A DNA stretch of 64,000 nucleotides from Bin127 sp965203505 (GCA_965203505.1 OZ241880.1:2108001-2172000), one strand, 5' to 3'; shown: positions 34,707 to 44,640, numbered from the stretch's first letter. Program-made: numbers and translations. The notes: a model not told the origin generated them from the sequence alone.

Positions 34707-37427
34707 ATGATACGCACGATAATTCTCATTCCAATGTTTGCCGCCCTGCTGGCCTGCGGTCCGTTCACGCAGCCCGACGATCCGACTGCGCAGGTCCGGG
34801 AGACGCACGCTGCGCCTGCCGAAGCGACAACCGAGGTGCCCGCAGATCCGGCTGCGCAGGTCCGGGAGACGCACGCTGCGCCTGCCGAAGCGACAACCGA
34901 GGTGCCCGCAGATCCGGCTGCGGAGGTCCGAGAGACGCACACTGCGCCCGCCGAAGCAACCGCTGATCCGCTGCCGACATCGGAAGAGGCGGAACGGACT
35001 GTTGAAGTCACTGGCGAGATACCAATTGACAACTACGGAGACACCTCGATCGAGCAGAAGATACTCGAGAACGACGCAATCGTCAGGGCAAGAATGACCT
35101 CGCTTGCTTCGGAGGTCTTCGTCGACAGCGAGGGCAAACACCGTCTAGCGCTGAAGTTCAGCCTCGACGTGAGCGAGTATCTTAAGGGCAGCGGCCCGTC
35201 CAGCGTCGTGGCGGTGTGGGTCGACGGCAGGCACTACGACACCAGTGCCAGAGCTGATACCGCCAATGCGAACACCCTCGCTGTGCGGGATGATCAATGG
35301 GACGACATGGAGGCGATCATCTTTCTGTACGACGGGGCGAGCGGATTCGGCATTTTGATCGACGAGCAGCTTCGACTCGCGGACCACTTCTTTCTTGGGT
35401 TAGGCCACAGGTATTTCGACGACGACCGCTACAGCCTGCACAGCACCCGATACAAAGCATGGTTTCCCGCCGTTACGCGCACCGGCTCGACCAATGACGC
35501 TCAGGAATTCCTACTGGACGTGCCAAGAGCAGCCGGCACGGCGCCGACGATCACCCTCGGCGATCTGAAGGCAGAGATCGCTGCTGTAGCTACCGAGATT
35601 GACGGCGGCGACGGATCCGACGCATATGAGACCTGCGTCGCCGAGCAATACGAAATCGAGCGAGTGATCCGGTACTTCCGGGAGGAGGAAGACACCGACG
35701 CCTATGACAAGAGTCCCCAAGTCAGTAACCTCGCGTCCGGTCAACCCATCGGCACCCAGCTGTACCAAAGGCAGAACGCAGGTATCTATCCGGACCAAAA
35801 GGCGAAGACTTGGTTCGAAGGCAGGGATGCGGCTCTCTTCACCGTGACACAGGGCGAACCGACCGCCTTCGACGTCAACGGGGACGGGAGCTTCACCGCC
35901 GAATCGGACGGCATCGAGTTCACCGAGACGTTCGCGACCGCGCGTCCCTTGCCGGCAGGGGAATACGAGATCATCCGCAAGGAAGTTTGGCCACGCTATC
36001 TGCCCTGCAACTACGTCCTCGACAATGAATGGACAGTCACCATCACCGCCCCCGAAGGCACCCTCCACGAAGCTTTTTTCGACCCCATCACCGACGGCAC
36101 CGCAGTAGCCGCCGACGCCACCAACGGCGTCCTCAAACCCGCAACCTTCACCGACGCCGACAGCGCGTCGGCGACTCTGGAAAGGATCGCATGGGAGTCC
36201 GGCACGGTCAAGTTCGAACTCTCCTCAGACGACGCGCTCGCGGGGCAAGTAGCGAACTTCATCGAACTCGACGGAACGGTGTCGCTCTCCCTGAACGCGG
36301 ACGATGCGACGGTCGACGCCGCGAACGACACGCTGAGCTGGTCCGCGGCGTCGCAGCCGTGGGAGGACGGCGACAAGCTGATGCTCCGCATCCGCGAGGC
36401 ACAAGGCACCTGCTGGAACGGGACGGCGGTGCCGAATCTCAGCGTCAACCCTGGGCTGGCGTCGGACTGCACCGCGCTGCTCGCCGCCAAGGACACGCTC
36501 CGAGGCACCGCCGTCCTCAACTGGAGCGGGGACACTGCGATCACCAGCTGGGACGGCGTGACTGTGGATGGAACCCCCAGCCGCGTGACCGAGATCCGCC
36601 TGCCGGAGAAGGGCCTCACCGGCGCCATTCCCAAGGAACTTGCGAACCTCACCGCACTAAAAGTCCTGCGCCTCGGCGACAACCAGCTGACCGGCTCCAT
36701 CCCTTCGGAGCTTGCAAGCCTCACCAACCTCGCAGACCTGCGGCTCTACAGCAACCGGTTGAGCGGCGGGATACCGACGGAACTGGGAAGCCTGTCCAAC
36801 CTGGTCGCCCTGCATTTAGACGACAATCAGCTGACGGGCTCGATACCGACGGAGCTTGGAAGCCTGTCCAACCTCCGCGACCTCTTCCTCGGCAAAAACC
36901 AGCTCACCGGCGGCATTCCGACGCAGCTCGGGTCCCTGTCCAACCTCCGATTCATGAACCTCGACGATAATCAGTTGACTGGCGGCATCCCCACGCAGCT
37001 GGGAAGTCTGACGAACCTGCAAGACCTCTCCCTCTCCGGCAATCAGTTGACCGGCTCCATCCCGACGCAGCTCGGCGATCTGACCAAGCTGCGCGACCTC
37101 TTCCTCAACGACAACCAGCTGACCGGCACCATCCCGACGCAGCTCGGAAAACTGGCCGCGCTGGAACTTCTGGAGCTCTCCGGCAACGGACTGACCGGCA
37201 CCATCCCGACGCAACTCGGCAAGCTGTCCAAGCTGGAGTCGCTCTACCTCCGCAACAACTCTCTGACCGGCGCCATACCCACCCAGCTAGGAAGTCTGTC
37301 CAACCTGGAGGTCATCTGGCTCTCCGGCAACACCCTCACCGGCTGCATCCCCGCAGCCCTCCGCAACATCGACGACCACGACCTCGCCAAACTCAAGCTC
37401 CAGTACTGCCCGGCGCCGGAGGCGTAG
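34707..37427 (+). CDS. Lipoprotein with plant-type leucine-rich repeats
   Basis: The protein has 906 residues. A lipoprotein signal ends ALLACG. Three tandem 22-residue Ala/Glu/Thr-rich units (AQVRETHAAPAEATTEVPAD type) follow, then a beta-rich middle region of about 500 residues without a recognised family. Ten or so 24-residue repeats of the LxGxIPxxLGxLxxLxxLxLxxNxL type make up residues 630-890, capped by a Cys pair (CIPAALRN...YCPAPEA). This LRR class is typical of plant receptor proteins and occurs in bacteria as surface binding proteins. It is in an operon with the frameshifted metzincin gene, with a GAGGAAAG site. Confidence 0.87.
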   Translation: MIRTIILIPMFAALLACGPFTQPDDPTAQVRETHAAPAEATTEVPADPAAQVRETHAAPAEATTEVPADPAAEVRETHTAPAEATADPLPTSEEAERTVEVTGEIPIDNYGDTSIEQKILENDAIVRARMTSLASEVFVDSEGKHRLALKFSLDVSEYLKGSGPSSVVAVWVDGRHYDTSARADTANANTLAVRDDQWDDMEAIIFLYDGASGFGILIDEQLRLADHFFLGLGHRYFDDDRYSLHSTRYKAWFPAVTRTGSTNDAQEFLLDVPRAAGTAPTITLGDLKAEIAAVATEIDGGDGSDAYETCVAEQYEIERVIRYFREEEDTDAYDKSPQVSNLASGQPIGTQLYQRQNAGIYPDQKAKTWFEGRDAALFTVTQGEPTAFDVNGDGSFTAESDGIEFTETFATARPLPAGEYEIIRKEVWPRYLPCNYVLDNEWTVTITAPEGTLHEAFFDPITDGTAVAADATNGVLKPATFTDADSASATLERIAWESGTVKFELSSDDALAGQVANFIELDGTVSLSLNADDATVDAANDTLSWSAASQPWEDGDKLMLRIREAQGTCWNGTAVPNLSVNPGLASDCTALLAAKDTLRGTAVLNWSGDTAITSWDGVTVDGTPSRVTEIRLPEKGLTGAIPKELANLTALKVLRLGDNQLTGSIPSELASLTNLADLRLYSNRLSGGIPTELGSLSNLVALHLDDNQLTGSIPTELGSLSNLRDLFLGKNQLTGGIPTQLGSLSNLRFMNLDDNQLTGGIPTQLGSLTNLQDLSLSGNQLTGSIPTQLGDLTKLRDLFLNDNQLTGTIPTQLGKLAALELLELSGNGLTGTIPTQLGKLSKLESLYLRNNSLTGAIPTQLGSLSNLEVIWLSGNTLTGCIPAALRNIDDHDLAKLKLQYCPAPEA
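34788..34965. repeat. 66-bp tandem repeat (about 2.7 copies)
   Basis: Two almost identical 66-bp units and a diverged partial third unit encode the Ala/Glu/Thr-rich spacer after the lipidated Cys of the LRR protein. The number of units would set spacer length. Confidence 0.75.
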
Positions 37428-37921
37428 CCGCCCGCGTCGAGGCCGGCCGCACAATGCACCATGAATACAGGTGCACGCGGGGAAGCACCAAATCAATGGT
37501 GGTTTCGCTGTGAATTCACGGTCGATTCGCCGCCGGCATTGAGATGCTGGTTCGAGTGTTCTTGCGTGAGGCCGAGTTGATTCTACGCGGAGCAGTTTTC
37601 GAATCGGTGATCAAGTTGCAAGGTTTTAATGCCGCGACTTCTGCGAGCACACACAACAAGCCCGAAGCCCGCATGTTGGTGACAGTGCGCGGACCGTCAT
37701 CGACCTCGGACTCTCTTGACGAGTCGAACCAAGCGGTGTAGACGGGCACAATAGTCACAACAAGCAACCGTCGGACGCCCCGGAGCCGGCCGGCTCCGGG
37801 GCTCAGCCAGCCAATAAGAGGAGGCGCGGTCGGAATTGACCGCGCCTCCTGCGCCTCTGCTCCGATACGCCCTGCCCCGGCTCGGCGATGGGGAGCGGAG
37901 GGACTGGAACCTTCACGCCCA
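37428..37921. other. Convergent intergenic region
   Basis: Open frames exist on both strands but none shows a ribosome site or a recognisable family. The notable contents are two perfect hairpins at 37777-37802 and 37819-37850. Confidence 0.5.
37819..37850 (-). terminator. Hairpin terminator for the family gene ending at 37922
   Basis: A 13-bp perfect stem (AGGAGGCGCGGTC and its complement, loop of 6) lies 72 bp past the stop. On the minus strand it is followed by CTTATTGG, only a weak U-tract. A second perfect 26-nt palindrome sits at 37777-37802. Confidence 0.5.
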
Positions 37922-40900
37922 TCAGCCGCCGGACTCGATCTCCCGCAGGGCTGCGGTCACCTCCACCCATCGGCTCCAAGCGCTGCCGCGGTCAGCGTAC
38001 CCCTGCGCCTCAGACGCGGTCATCGGCGTCAGCGTCGCATCGGACACCGTCTCGCCGAAGGCTAGCAGCGCCCGATCCCAGCGGTCGGTGTGCTCCTTGT
38101 GCTTCACCCATTCAGGGTCGTTGCGCCATTCGTACATCTGCGCGATGAGCTCGGCGTGCTGCGCCTGACCCTGGACCACGACGCCCAGTTCGCCCTCGGA
38201 GCCGCAGTTGTCGCAGTTGCCGATCTGTCCACCGATCTGTTCTGGCTGCCGTGGCTGCGGCTGCGTCGCCGCGGGCACGGTGAATGCCACCTCGTCGGAC
38301 CAGGGTCCCGCTCCGTCACCATTGACGGCGACGACCCGCGCCTTGTAGTCGCCGGCGGTCAGGCCCGTGATCAGGGCGTGCCCAGTGGTGCCGTTGCCCA
38401 GGTCCGTCTGGGATTCGTAAACCGTCAGGCTGCCCTCCTTGGGCAGGACGCCGACCGCCTGGGACGGGAAGGTCCCGCCGTCGGCTATGACCTGGACCAC
38501 GTAGCCGGTCGCCCCCGGCACGTCCGCCCAGTCCAGAAACACGACTTGCATCCCGGACTCGGTCGCAGCAGTGAACGCCGTGAGGCCCGGCGCATCCGTC
38601 GGGGCCGTGCCGCCGGTCAGGATATTGACCGTAACTGTCCGGCTGGCGCTGACGCCGTTGCGGTCCGTCGCGATGTATGTCCAAAAGCCGGCTGCATTGA
38701 GGGTGGGCCTGCCGGAGATGGTCCTGGTCCGTCCGTTGAAGGAGAGGCCGATGGCCGACAGGTCCGCCCCCTCCAGCTGGTACCGGATGCCGGTCCCCAC
38801 TCTCGTCCCGCCTTCCGCCTCCGGCAGCGTGACGTAGACGCTCTCGCCCACCGTCCATGTCTGCCAGCCTATCGCCGGGATGGTCGGCGCTTCGTTCACG
38901 GCGATGGAGTTGGATGCGACCGCCCGGGCCCCGTTCTCGTCCTCCGCCCAGTAGTCCACGCTGTAGAACGCCGACGCGGCGGGAGCGTCCGTGCCGGTGT
39001 CGCTGCTGAGGACCCGGGTGTCGGCGTCGAAGGAGAAGCCCGGAGCGTCATCGTCGATGGTCTTTATCTCGCTGCCGGTTGCTGTTCTCACCCGGTAAGT
39101 CAGGCCATAGGTCAGCTCGCCGTGCCCGCCCGAAGCCTCCGGCAGCGTCGCCTCGATGCGTTCCGCCTGGCCGACGGTGTACTCGAAGATCGTGTTCTTG
39201 AACGCCTGACGTTCGTCTGCATCGAACGCCACCGGCAGGGCGACCGTCACCTGGAAGGTGAGGGTAACCGAGGCACCGGTATCGTCGGTGGCGGTGTAGG
39301 TGACTTCGGCCGGGCTCGTGGTGGCTTCCTCGGGCGTGCCGAAGATGAGCCTGCCCTGGCCCAAGTACAGTCCTTCGGGCAGACCGGTTGCCGTGTAGGT
39401 GACGTTGTAGAAACCGCCGGTGGCGATGGGCAGCCTGAGAGCGTCCACCTCAGCCTCGCCGAGGCCCAGCAATGAGACCTCGCCGCCCTCGGTGAAGGTT
39501 TTGTCCTCCACGGTGGCGCCGCCGAAGCTCAGCGTAGTGCGCTGAAAGTCGAAGTAGTAGACCCGCGGGTCCCTGCCGGTGGCGTGGACCTCGATCGCGG
39601 GGAACCGGGGATCGGACCCGCTCGTCAGGCCGGTACCGGAATCGGTGGTCCTGGCAACTTCGCTGCTGTTCAAAGTGCTGCTGTCGGCGTTTGCCCGCTC
39701 CTTCAAGACCACCGCAGAGATCGCGGCGTTGGTCCAGGTGGGAGCGAAGGTGATGCTCTTGAGATCTGAGGGGACGCGGATCGTGTACTCGGCCGTGTCG
39801 GGATCGAACCATGGGTTCGAGAGGAGGCGGAAGGTGGACGTCTCGTCGCCGCGCATGACCGTGCCGGTGATGACCAGCCCGTCCAGGTCAGCGTTGGAGG
39901 AGACCTGCCTCGTGACGGTGACCGTGTAGTCCTGAGTCGTGACGCCGTCCTCGGCGGTGACCCGTACCGTGAGCGCGTTCTCGCCGACGTCGAGGGCGAT
40001 GGCCTCGCTGTCCGCACCGCTGTCCACCGCCGCGCCCTCCACCGTGACCGTGGCCTTGCCCTTGTGCTCCACCGTCGGCGTCAGCTTCACATGGGTCACG
40101 CTGTTGGCCACCGTGGCCGTGTAACTCGTCGTGTCGGCGGCGAAGGTCGACGGGTCCAGCGTCAGCGCCGTGAACGCGCCATCAGCACTCGTGCTGCTGC
40201 TGGCAGTCAGGTCGCTCAGGTTGGCGTTGGACCCCACCACTGCGCCCTGCACGGCGACACGAAAACTCCCGCCGCGTTCGATCTCCTGCCAATGGTCGGC
40301 GCTGTCCGGCACCGTGAGGCTGTGTTGACGAAAGTAGAAGTCCTGGATGGCCCAGTCGGGTTCGCCTCCGGCATCCTCGGCGGCAGATCTCGTGACGCCC
40401 AAGCGGATTCTGATTCTTATGTTGGTGTACATCACGATGTGGTAGTGCGTGTCCGGCGAGAGGACCGTGTTCACCGGCACCGTGAAGGTCAACCTGCCGG
40501 CGCTCGTGCTCAACGGAGGCGTCAGATCGAACAGCTTGGCGTCCGGCTCCCCTCGCAGGTGGGCGGGCAAATCGAACGACGTGGTCGACCACAATTCAAC
40601 CCTGAACTTCGAAATAGCCTCGGCGGTGGACTCCGAGAGGACGTCGACCTTGATGCCTGACAGCTTGTAGCCGCCGGGGGCGCTTCCCGTGCGGAACCTC
40701 ATGCCGTACACGTAGTCGGCTCCCAAGCCTCTGCCAAAGACGTCGATGCTACTGACATACAGCTTCTGCCCTAGGTTGCTGACCAGTGCGCGGCCCGGCC
40801 GCGAGACCGTAACCTTGTAGTCCCTGGTCGTCGAACCGTCCGCCGCGGTGACCCGTACCGTGAGCGTGTTGTCGCCAACGTCCAGGGCGATGGCCTCGCT

Positions 40901-42070
40901 GGCCGTGCCGCTGTTCACCGGCGCGCCCTCCACCGTGACCGTCGCCCCCGCTTCGGCGATCGTCGGGGTCAGCTTCACATGGGTGACGTCGCTGCCTACC
41001 GTGGTTCGGTAGCCTCTGGTGCCTGCGTCAAAGTCCGGTGACAGGTTCAGCATCCCGTCGAAGGTGGAGCCGTCGGCGCTCGTCGCCCCCGTCAGGGTGC
41101 TCAGGTCGGCGGTGGTAACCCGCGGGATCACGAAGCCCTTGATGGTCATGAACCAGATAAGGGTCCGGCCGGGGGTTCCCCAGCTCGACGATATCGTCGG
41201 CGGGACATCGCTTGTCTGGTGATGGAGGTCTCCGATACTCCAACCGTAGTCGCTGTGCTGATTGCCGAATGGAGTTACGTGCAGGCCGTTGTTGATCGTT
41301 GTGGAGTAGAGCACGACCCAGTACTGGGTACTCGGCTCAAGCGTGGCGTTGTCGGGCGCAGCGAAGGAGACCGCGCCCCGGTTGATGGGGTGCGGCGGCA
41401 CCGTCAGATCGTACAGCTTTACACCCGGTTGGTTGGAGCCGGAGTTTGACCACACCTCCGCGCTGAAGTTATCGCGCGCAGGTTCACCCACGTTGCCGTC
41501 GATCGCCACTTCGATGCTAGACAGCCTGTAGCCCTCGGAGTAGTTTCCCGTACGGAAGCTCTGCGCGCTCGTGAGGTTGCCCCTCAGGTGCGCAAGGAAG
41601 CCGACATATCGGGGCTGCGCCCTGTTGCTGACCAGGCGGACCGGCGCCTCCGGCAGCGTCACCGCCACCCATTGCGACCAGTCGCTCGCGCTGTGACCGG
41701 CATACGGTGTCGAACGGATCCGGAACTCGTAGGTGGTCTCGGACATCAGCCCGGAAATCGTCTTGGTGAAATGATTGCCCTGACTACCCGGATAGTCCAC
41801 ATCGGTGGCCGCGCTCGTGCCCTGCTCGCGATACTGGACCCGGTAGTTCTGAGTGTTGGGACTCCCGCCCCTTCTCCAGAACACCTCCACGCTGGTCGGG
41901 CTGGCGACCGTCACCGCCAGGTCCGTCGGCGTGCCAAGCTTGTGGCCGGCGCTGACGGGCGCCGCACCCTCGGCGATGAAGAAGACCGCCAGCGCAATCA
42001 GGGCTAAGGATTGAACCACCCGTAAGACGCTAACAAGCCGGGTATTCCTTGGGATTGGTCGCCTGTTCAT
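37922..42070 (-). CDS. Secreted multidomain surface protein (FN3, choice-of-anchor, cadherin-like beta sandwich, RNDP module)
   Basis: The 1,382-residue family member starts with a signal peptide (LALIALAVFFIAEGAAPVSA). It continues with FN3, two choice-of-anchor-like domains (LVSNRAQPRY...SFRTGNYSEGYRLSSIEV and a second LVSNLGQKLY copy), cadherin-like beta-sandwich repeats (VTHVKLTPT, GDNTLTVRVTA), putative Ig repeats and FN3. It ends with CDNCG followed by RNDPEW and HTDRWDRALLAFGE. It ends at REIESGG and lacks the EF-hand tail found in its paralogues. GAGGAGG lies 6 bp before the ATG at 42070. An upstream in-frame start at 42145 is weaker. The four-box promoter lies about 210 bp upstream. 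There is no enzymatic domain, so adhesion or host interaction is likely. Confidence 0.85.
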   Translation of the reverse strand: MNRRPIPRNTRLVSVLRVVQSLALIALAVFFIAEGAAPVSAGHKLGTPTDLAVTVASPTSVEVFWRRGGSPNTQNYRVQYREQGTSAATDVDYPGSQGNHFTKTISGLMSETTYEFRIRSTPYAGHSASDWSQWVAVTLPEAPVRLVSNRAQPRYVGFLAHLRGNLTSAQSFRTGNYSEGYRLSSIEVAIDGNVGEPARDNFSAEVWSNSGSNQPGVKLYDLTVPPHPINRGAVSFAAPDNATLEPSTQYWVVLYSTTINNGLHVTPFGNQHSDYGWSIGDLHHQTSDVPPTISSSWGTPGRTLIWFMTIKGFVIPRVTTADLSTLTGATSADGSTFDGMLNLSPDFDAGTRGYRTTVGSDVTHVKLTPTIAEAGATVTVEGAPVNSGTASEAIALDVGDNTLTVRVTAADGSTTRDYKVTVSRPGRALVSNLGQKLYVSSIDVFGRGLGADYVYGMRFRTGSAPGGYKLSGIKVDVLSESTAEAISKFRVELWSTTSFDLPAHLRGEPDAKLFDLTPPLSTSAGRLTFTVPVNTVLSPDTHYHIVMYTNIRIRIRLGVTRSAAEDAGGEPDWAIQDFYFRQHSLTVPDSADHWQEIERGGSFRVAVQGAVVGSNANLSDLTASSSTSADGAFTALTLDPSTFAADTTSYTATVANSVTHVKLTPTVEHKGKATVTVEGAAVDSGADSEAIALDVGENALTVRVTAEDGVTTQDYTVTVTRQVSSNADLDGLVITGTVMRGDETSTFRLLSNPWFDPDTAEYTIRVPSDLKSITFAPTWTNAAISAVVLKERANADSSTLNSSEVARTTDSGTGLTSGSDPRFPAIEVHATGRDPRVYYFDFQRTTLSFGGATVEDKTFTEGGEVSLLGLGEAEVDALRLPIATGGFYNVTYTATGLPEGLYLGQGRLIFGTPEEATTSPAEVTYTATDDTGASVTLTFQVTVALPVAFDADERQAFKNTIFEYTVGQAERIEATLPEASGGHGELTYGLTYRVRTATGSEIKTIDDDAPGFSFDADTRVLSSDTGTDAPAASAFYSVDYWAEDENGARAVASNSIAVNEAPTIPAIGWQTWTVGESVYVTLPEAEGGTRVGTGIRYQLEGADLSAIGLSFNGRTRTISGRPTLNAAGFWTYIATDRNGVSASRTVTVNILTGGTAPTDAPGLTAFTAATESGMQVVFLDWADVPGATGYVVQVIADGGTFPSQAVGVLPKEGSLTVYESQTDLGNGTTGHALITGLTAGDYKARVVAVNGDGAGPWSDEVAFTVPAATQPQPRQPEQIGGQIGNCDNCGSEGELGVVVQGQAQHAELIAQMYEWRNDPEWVKHKEHTDRWDRALLAFGETVSDATLTPMTASEAQGYADRGSAWSRWVEVTAALREIESGG

Positions 42071-42278
42071 AAGGCCTCCTCGCGGATTAGGACGTCGGCA
42101 CTTGCTACAGCGACCAATCTCTCCAACGGCCCGCAAAGGAGGCACGAATCAGTGCCGGTATCCTCGCGGGCTGGACACGCCAGACCAGATCATGTTGGAG
42201 TACGAACTTGGGGCGGGAACTCAATCCCAACCCCTAGTGTCAGCGTCGCTGTAGCACTCCCAAGTATAGGTACTTGCA

Positions 42279-42328
42279 AATTACTTTTAGGTAAAGTTGT
42301 TGGCTTTTTTGATAACGTAGCGATGTCT
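42279..42328 (-). promoter_or_regulatory. PhoB-like four-box promoter module A
   Basis: Minus strand: AGACATC-N4-CGTTATC-N14-CTTTACC-N4-AGTAATT, then 10 bp to TATACT. It has the same 0/11/32/43 spacing as five other modules and is preceded by TCGATTCTAG. It drives the gene starting at 42070. Confidence 0.65.
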
Positions 42329-42459
42329 TTTAGGACAATTTTCTAGAATCGACCCAAATTGGTCCGGAACAGCCCAACTTGCCAACCCTTCACATCCACC
42401 CAAGAGCTGACCAAATGGTGAGTGACATTCAGCAGGACCAGGGTGCCGATGGCGTTGGT

Positions 42460-44358
42460 TTATCGTCGCCGCCTCAGGACCAGCCAAACGTAGATCGCGG
42501 ATGCTGCGATTCCGGCGATCAACAATACGATGATGAGCGTCAGTCGTTCGCGCCCGGCAATGGCGATGCCGATCAATGCGTCTCGCAACCTCGGCACTGT
42601 ATCTCGCAGCGGATCGAATTGCGGTGCTTCGATTTCTGGAGGTTGCACCACGGGTGTCGCAACGACGATTGGCGACGGTGTGGCAGTCTGAGTCGGTGTA
42701 GCGGTCGGCGGCGGCGGTGTGGGCGTCGCGGTGGGAGTATCAGTTGGTATCGGGCTAGGTGTACCGGTAGCGGTCGCCGTCTCCGTCGGCATCGGCGTGG
42801 CGGTCAAGGTCGGTGACGGCGTCGACGTAAACGTGGGTGCGGCAGTTGCCGTCTGCGTCGGGCTGGGGCTGGTGGTGGGAGTCGGGGATGGCGTCGGCGT
42901 ACCGGTCGATGTCGGCGTAGTAGTGGGCGTCGGCGTGAAGGTAGATGTCGGAGATGGCGTCGGCGTGTTGGTGGCGGTTGGTGATGGCGTGGGCGCTGGG
43001 GTGTTGGTGGCAGTGGCAGTCGCGGGTTCGAGGTCTGAATCCCCATCGGGTGGCGTGTCGCCCTCAGGTTCAACAGTAGGCGCGGGTGGTATCGAGGTTG
43101 ATGTCGCGGTTGGCATCGCGGTTGGCGTCGCGGTCGGCGTCGCAGACGGAGTTGGTGTTGCGGTGGGCGTCGCTGATGGGGTTGGTGTTGCAGTGGGCGT
43201 CGGAGTGCGAGTCGGACGTACATCGCGAACTGGTGTAGGTGTATCGAAGATGACCCGCCGCGGTACCGGCGTGTTGAACGGTCGCGTTGTCGGTGCCAGT
43301 GTCGGCGTCGCGGTTGGCGTGCGCGTCGGAGTCGGCGTGCTGGCAGGCGTATTTGTCGATGTGGGAGTAGGCGTCGGCGACTCGGTCGGTGTTGCCGTCG
43401 GCGTGATGGTAGGCGTATGTGTCGGTGTGGGAGTGGGCATCGGAGTGTTGGTCGGAGTGGCCGTCGGAGTGGGCGTCGGCGTGATGGTCGGTGTCGGTGT
43501 CGGTGTGATGGTCGGCGTCGGACTCGGAGTCGGCGTGATGGTTGGTGTGGGCATCGGAGTGTTAGTAGGAGTGTGGGTAGGCGTGGGCGTCGGATTCTCT
43601 TCACCCGACTCCGAGGGCGTGGCATCCAAGGTGTAGGTGCCTAGGCTCCCGACGGTACCGGCAAATGCTCGCAGCCATACTTCGTACTCGGTCCCGGCGG
43701 TAAGCCCAGTCACGGTACCCGATGTCGCGCTGGCGGACAACTCGTCCGTGCTCCTCTCTATGGGACTGTTCTGATCGTCCAGGCAAGTGTCGTCGTTGGA
43801 GTCGCGGCACCTGTAGTAGATCTTGTATCCGGTGACTGTTGCACCGGGCAAGGCCGGACCGGCGGCCCAGGCCACTGTGATCTGTCCCGCACCCGCGGTA
43901 GCCGAAATCAGGATGGGCGGATTGGGTTCGCCTGAACTGGTGCTCCGCGCGGTGTTCGTGTATGAGAAATCACTGTCGTCGTCGTGGAGCGACCACTGGC
44001 TGAACTGACCGCCGGGCCGGATGCCCCGAATGCGCCACTGGTATTTGACTCCGTCGGTAAGCCCGGTCACCGTCGCCGGCTGGGATGTGCCGCCGGTGTA
44101 GCTGACACTGGACCAGCTGCCCCACGTGCCGCCGGACTCTGAACGGATTTCGATCTCGTATCCAGTCGCCTCCGTGACCTCGTACCAGTACAGATAGAAG
44201 CCGAGATTTATCTTGAACATTCCCAAGGGAGAAGGCCGGATGCTGCTTTGGGCTTGAACAATGAGAAAAGTGCTCACCAAGGCCACCAGAATGATGCTCA
44301 CAATGAGCAGGAGCCTTGGTAAGGCATATGTGTGGCGACGCAGCTTAGACGGTGTCAA
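42460..44358 (-). CDS. FN3 / T-P stalk cell-surface protein with C-terminal anchor; start possibly phase-variable
   Basis: The 632-residue protein has a signal anchor (LLLIVSIILVALVSTFLIV). Two FN3 domains follow (about 45-240, with TGYEIEIRSESG and VTGYKIYYRC). A Thr/Pro stalk of about 300 residues leads to a C-terminal helix LTLIIVLLIAGIAASAIYV with RRRR stop-transfer. The annotated start is TTG, immediately preceded by a 17-nt poly-C tract, with no ribosome site. An ATG at 44401 would read through the tract and join this frame if it had 16 (or 13 or 19) C. With 17 it stops after a few codons. A C-terminal fossil of a paralogue lies next to the intact histidine kinase, while a fossil of that kinase lies upstream of this gene. 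Confidence 0.82.
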   Translation of the reverse strand: MTPSKLRRHTYALPRLLLIVSIILVALVSTFLIVQAQSSIRPSPLGMFKINLGFYLYWYEVTEATGYEIEIRSESGGTWGSWSSVSYTGGTSQPATVTGLTDGVKYQWRIRGIRPGGQFSQWSLHDDDSDFSYTNTARSTSSGEPNPPILISATAGAGQITVAWAAGPALPGATVTGYKIYYRCRDSNDDTCLDDQNSPIERSTDELSASATSGTVTGLTAGTEYEVWLRAFAGTVGSLGTYTLDATPSESGEENPTPTPTHTPTNTPMPTPTITPTPSPTPTITPTPTPTITPTPTPTATPTNTPMPTPTPTHTPTITPTATPTESPTPTPTSTNTPASTPTPTRTPTATPTLAPTTRPFNTPVPRRVIFDTPTPVRDVRPTRTPTPTATPTPSATPTATPTPSATPTATPTAMPTATSTSIPPAPTVEPEGDTPPDGDSDLEPATATATNTPAPTPSPTATNTPTPSPTSTFTPTPTTTPTSTGTPTPSPTPTTSPSPTQTATAAPTFTSTPSPTLTATPMPTETATATGTPSPIPTDTPTATPTPPPPTATPTQTATPSPIVVATPVVQPPEIEAPQFDPLRDTVPRLRDALIGIAIAGRERLTLIIVLLIAGIAASAIYVWLVLRRRR

Positions 44359-44363
44359 GATTC

Positions 44364-44380
44364 GGGGGGGGGGGGGGGGG
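44364..44380 (-). repeat. Poly-C tract (17 nt) before the stalk protein gene
   Basis: Seventeen C on the coding strand lie 5 bp upstream of the TTG start and inside a potential frame from the ATG at 44401. A change of one base would switch that frame on. Confidence 0.85.
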
Positions 44381-44430
44381 ATTTTGACGTGCTTTATGCA
44401 TCGGTTCGGGTACGGCAGGTCCCTAAGCCT

Positions 44431-44640
44431 TTACTGAAACTTTTGCCCTTGGAATGTCATGACGCATTCGGTCTCCGCTGCCACCCTCAGAGCGTTATTG
44501 ACATCTGTGGGCACTGGTTCATCGCCGACGGCGCTGAGGCTGCGCATCAGGTCGACGATCGCCAGCACGCGTCCGCCATGCTCCTGTTGAGACGGTCGGC
44601 CAATTCGGCGCCAACGATTAGCGAGGTACCCCGTCAAAAG
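44431..44640 (-). pseudogene. Histidine kinase remnant with two large internal deletions
   Basis: The reading GYLANRWRRIG, then HGGRVLAIVDLMRSL, TDVNNALRVAAETEC and VMTFQG aligns piecewise with the intact kinase at 28104-29987 (GYLVDRWRRIG, HGGRVMGIVERMRAF, TDVNEALMVGVEAEC, VMTFQG). Roughly 400 and 130 residues are missing between the segments, including membrane, sensor, HAMP, H-box and ATPase. The start codon is changed (TTGACGGGG versus CATGGGA). Homology extends upstream of the start. It lies between promoter module B and the stalk gene. Confidence 0.8.

Noticed and set aside
37516..37767. Small overlapping frames on both strands in the convergent intergenic region
   Set aside because: No ribosome site, no recognisable family, and the two frames exclude each other.
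37860..37925. tRNA-like 3' end (GGTTCCAGTCCCTCCGCTCC on the minus strand)
   Set aside because: No matching 5' acceptor strand or cloverleaf was found 70-90 bp upstream, and that region encodes the C-terminus of a family protein.
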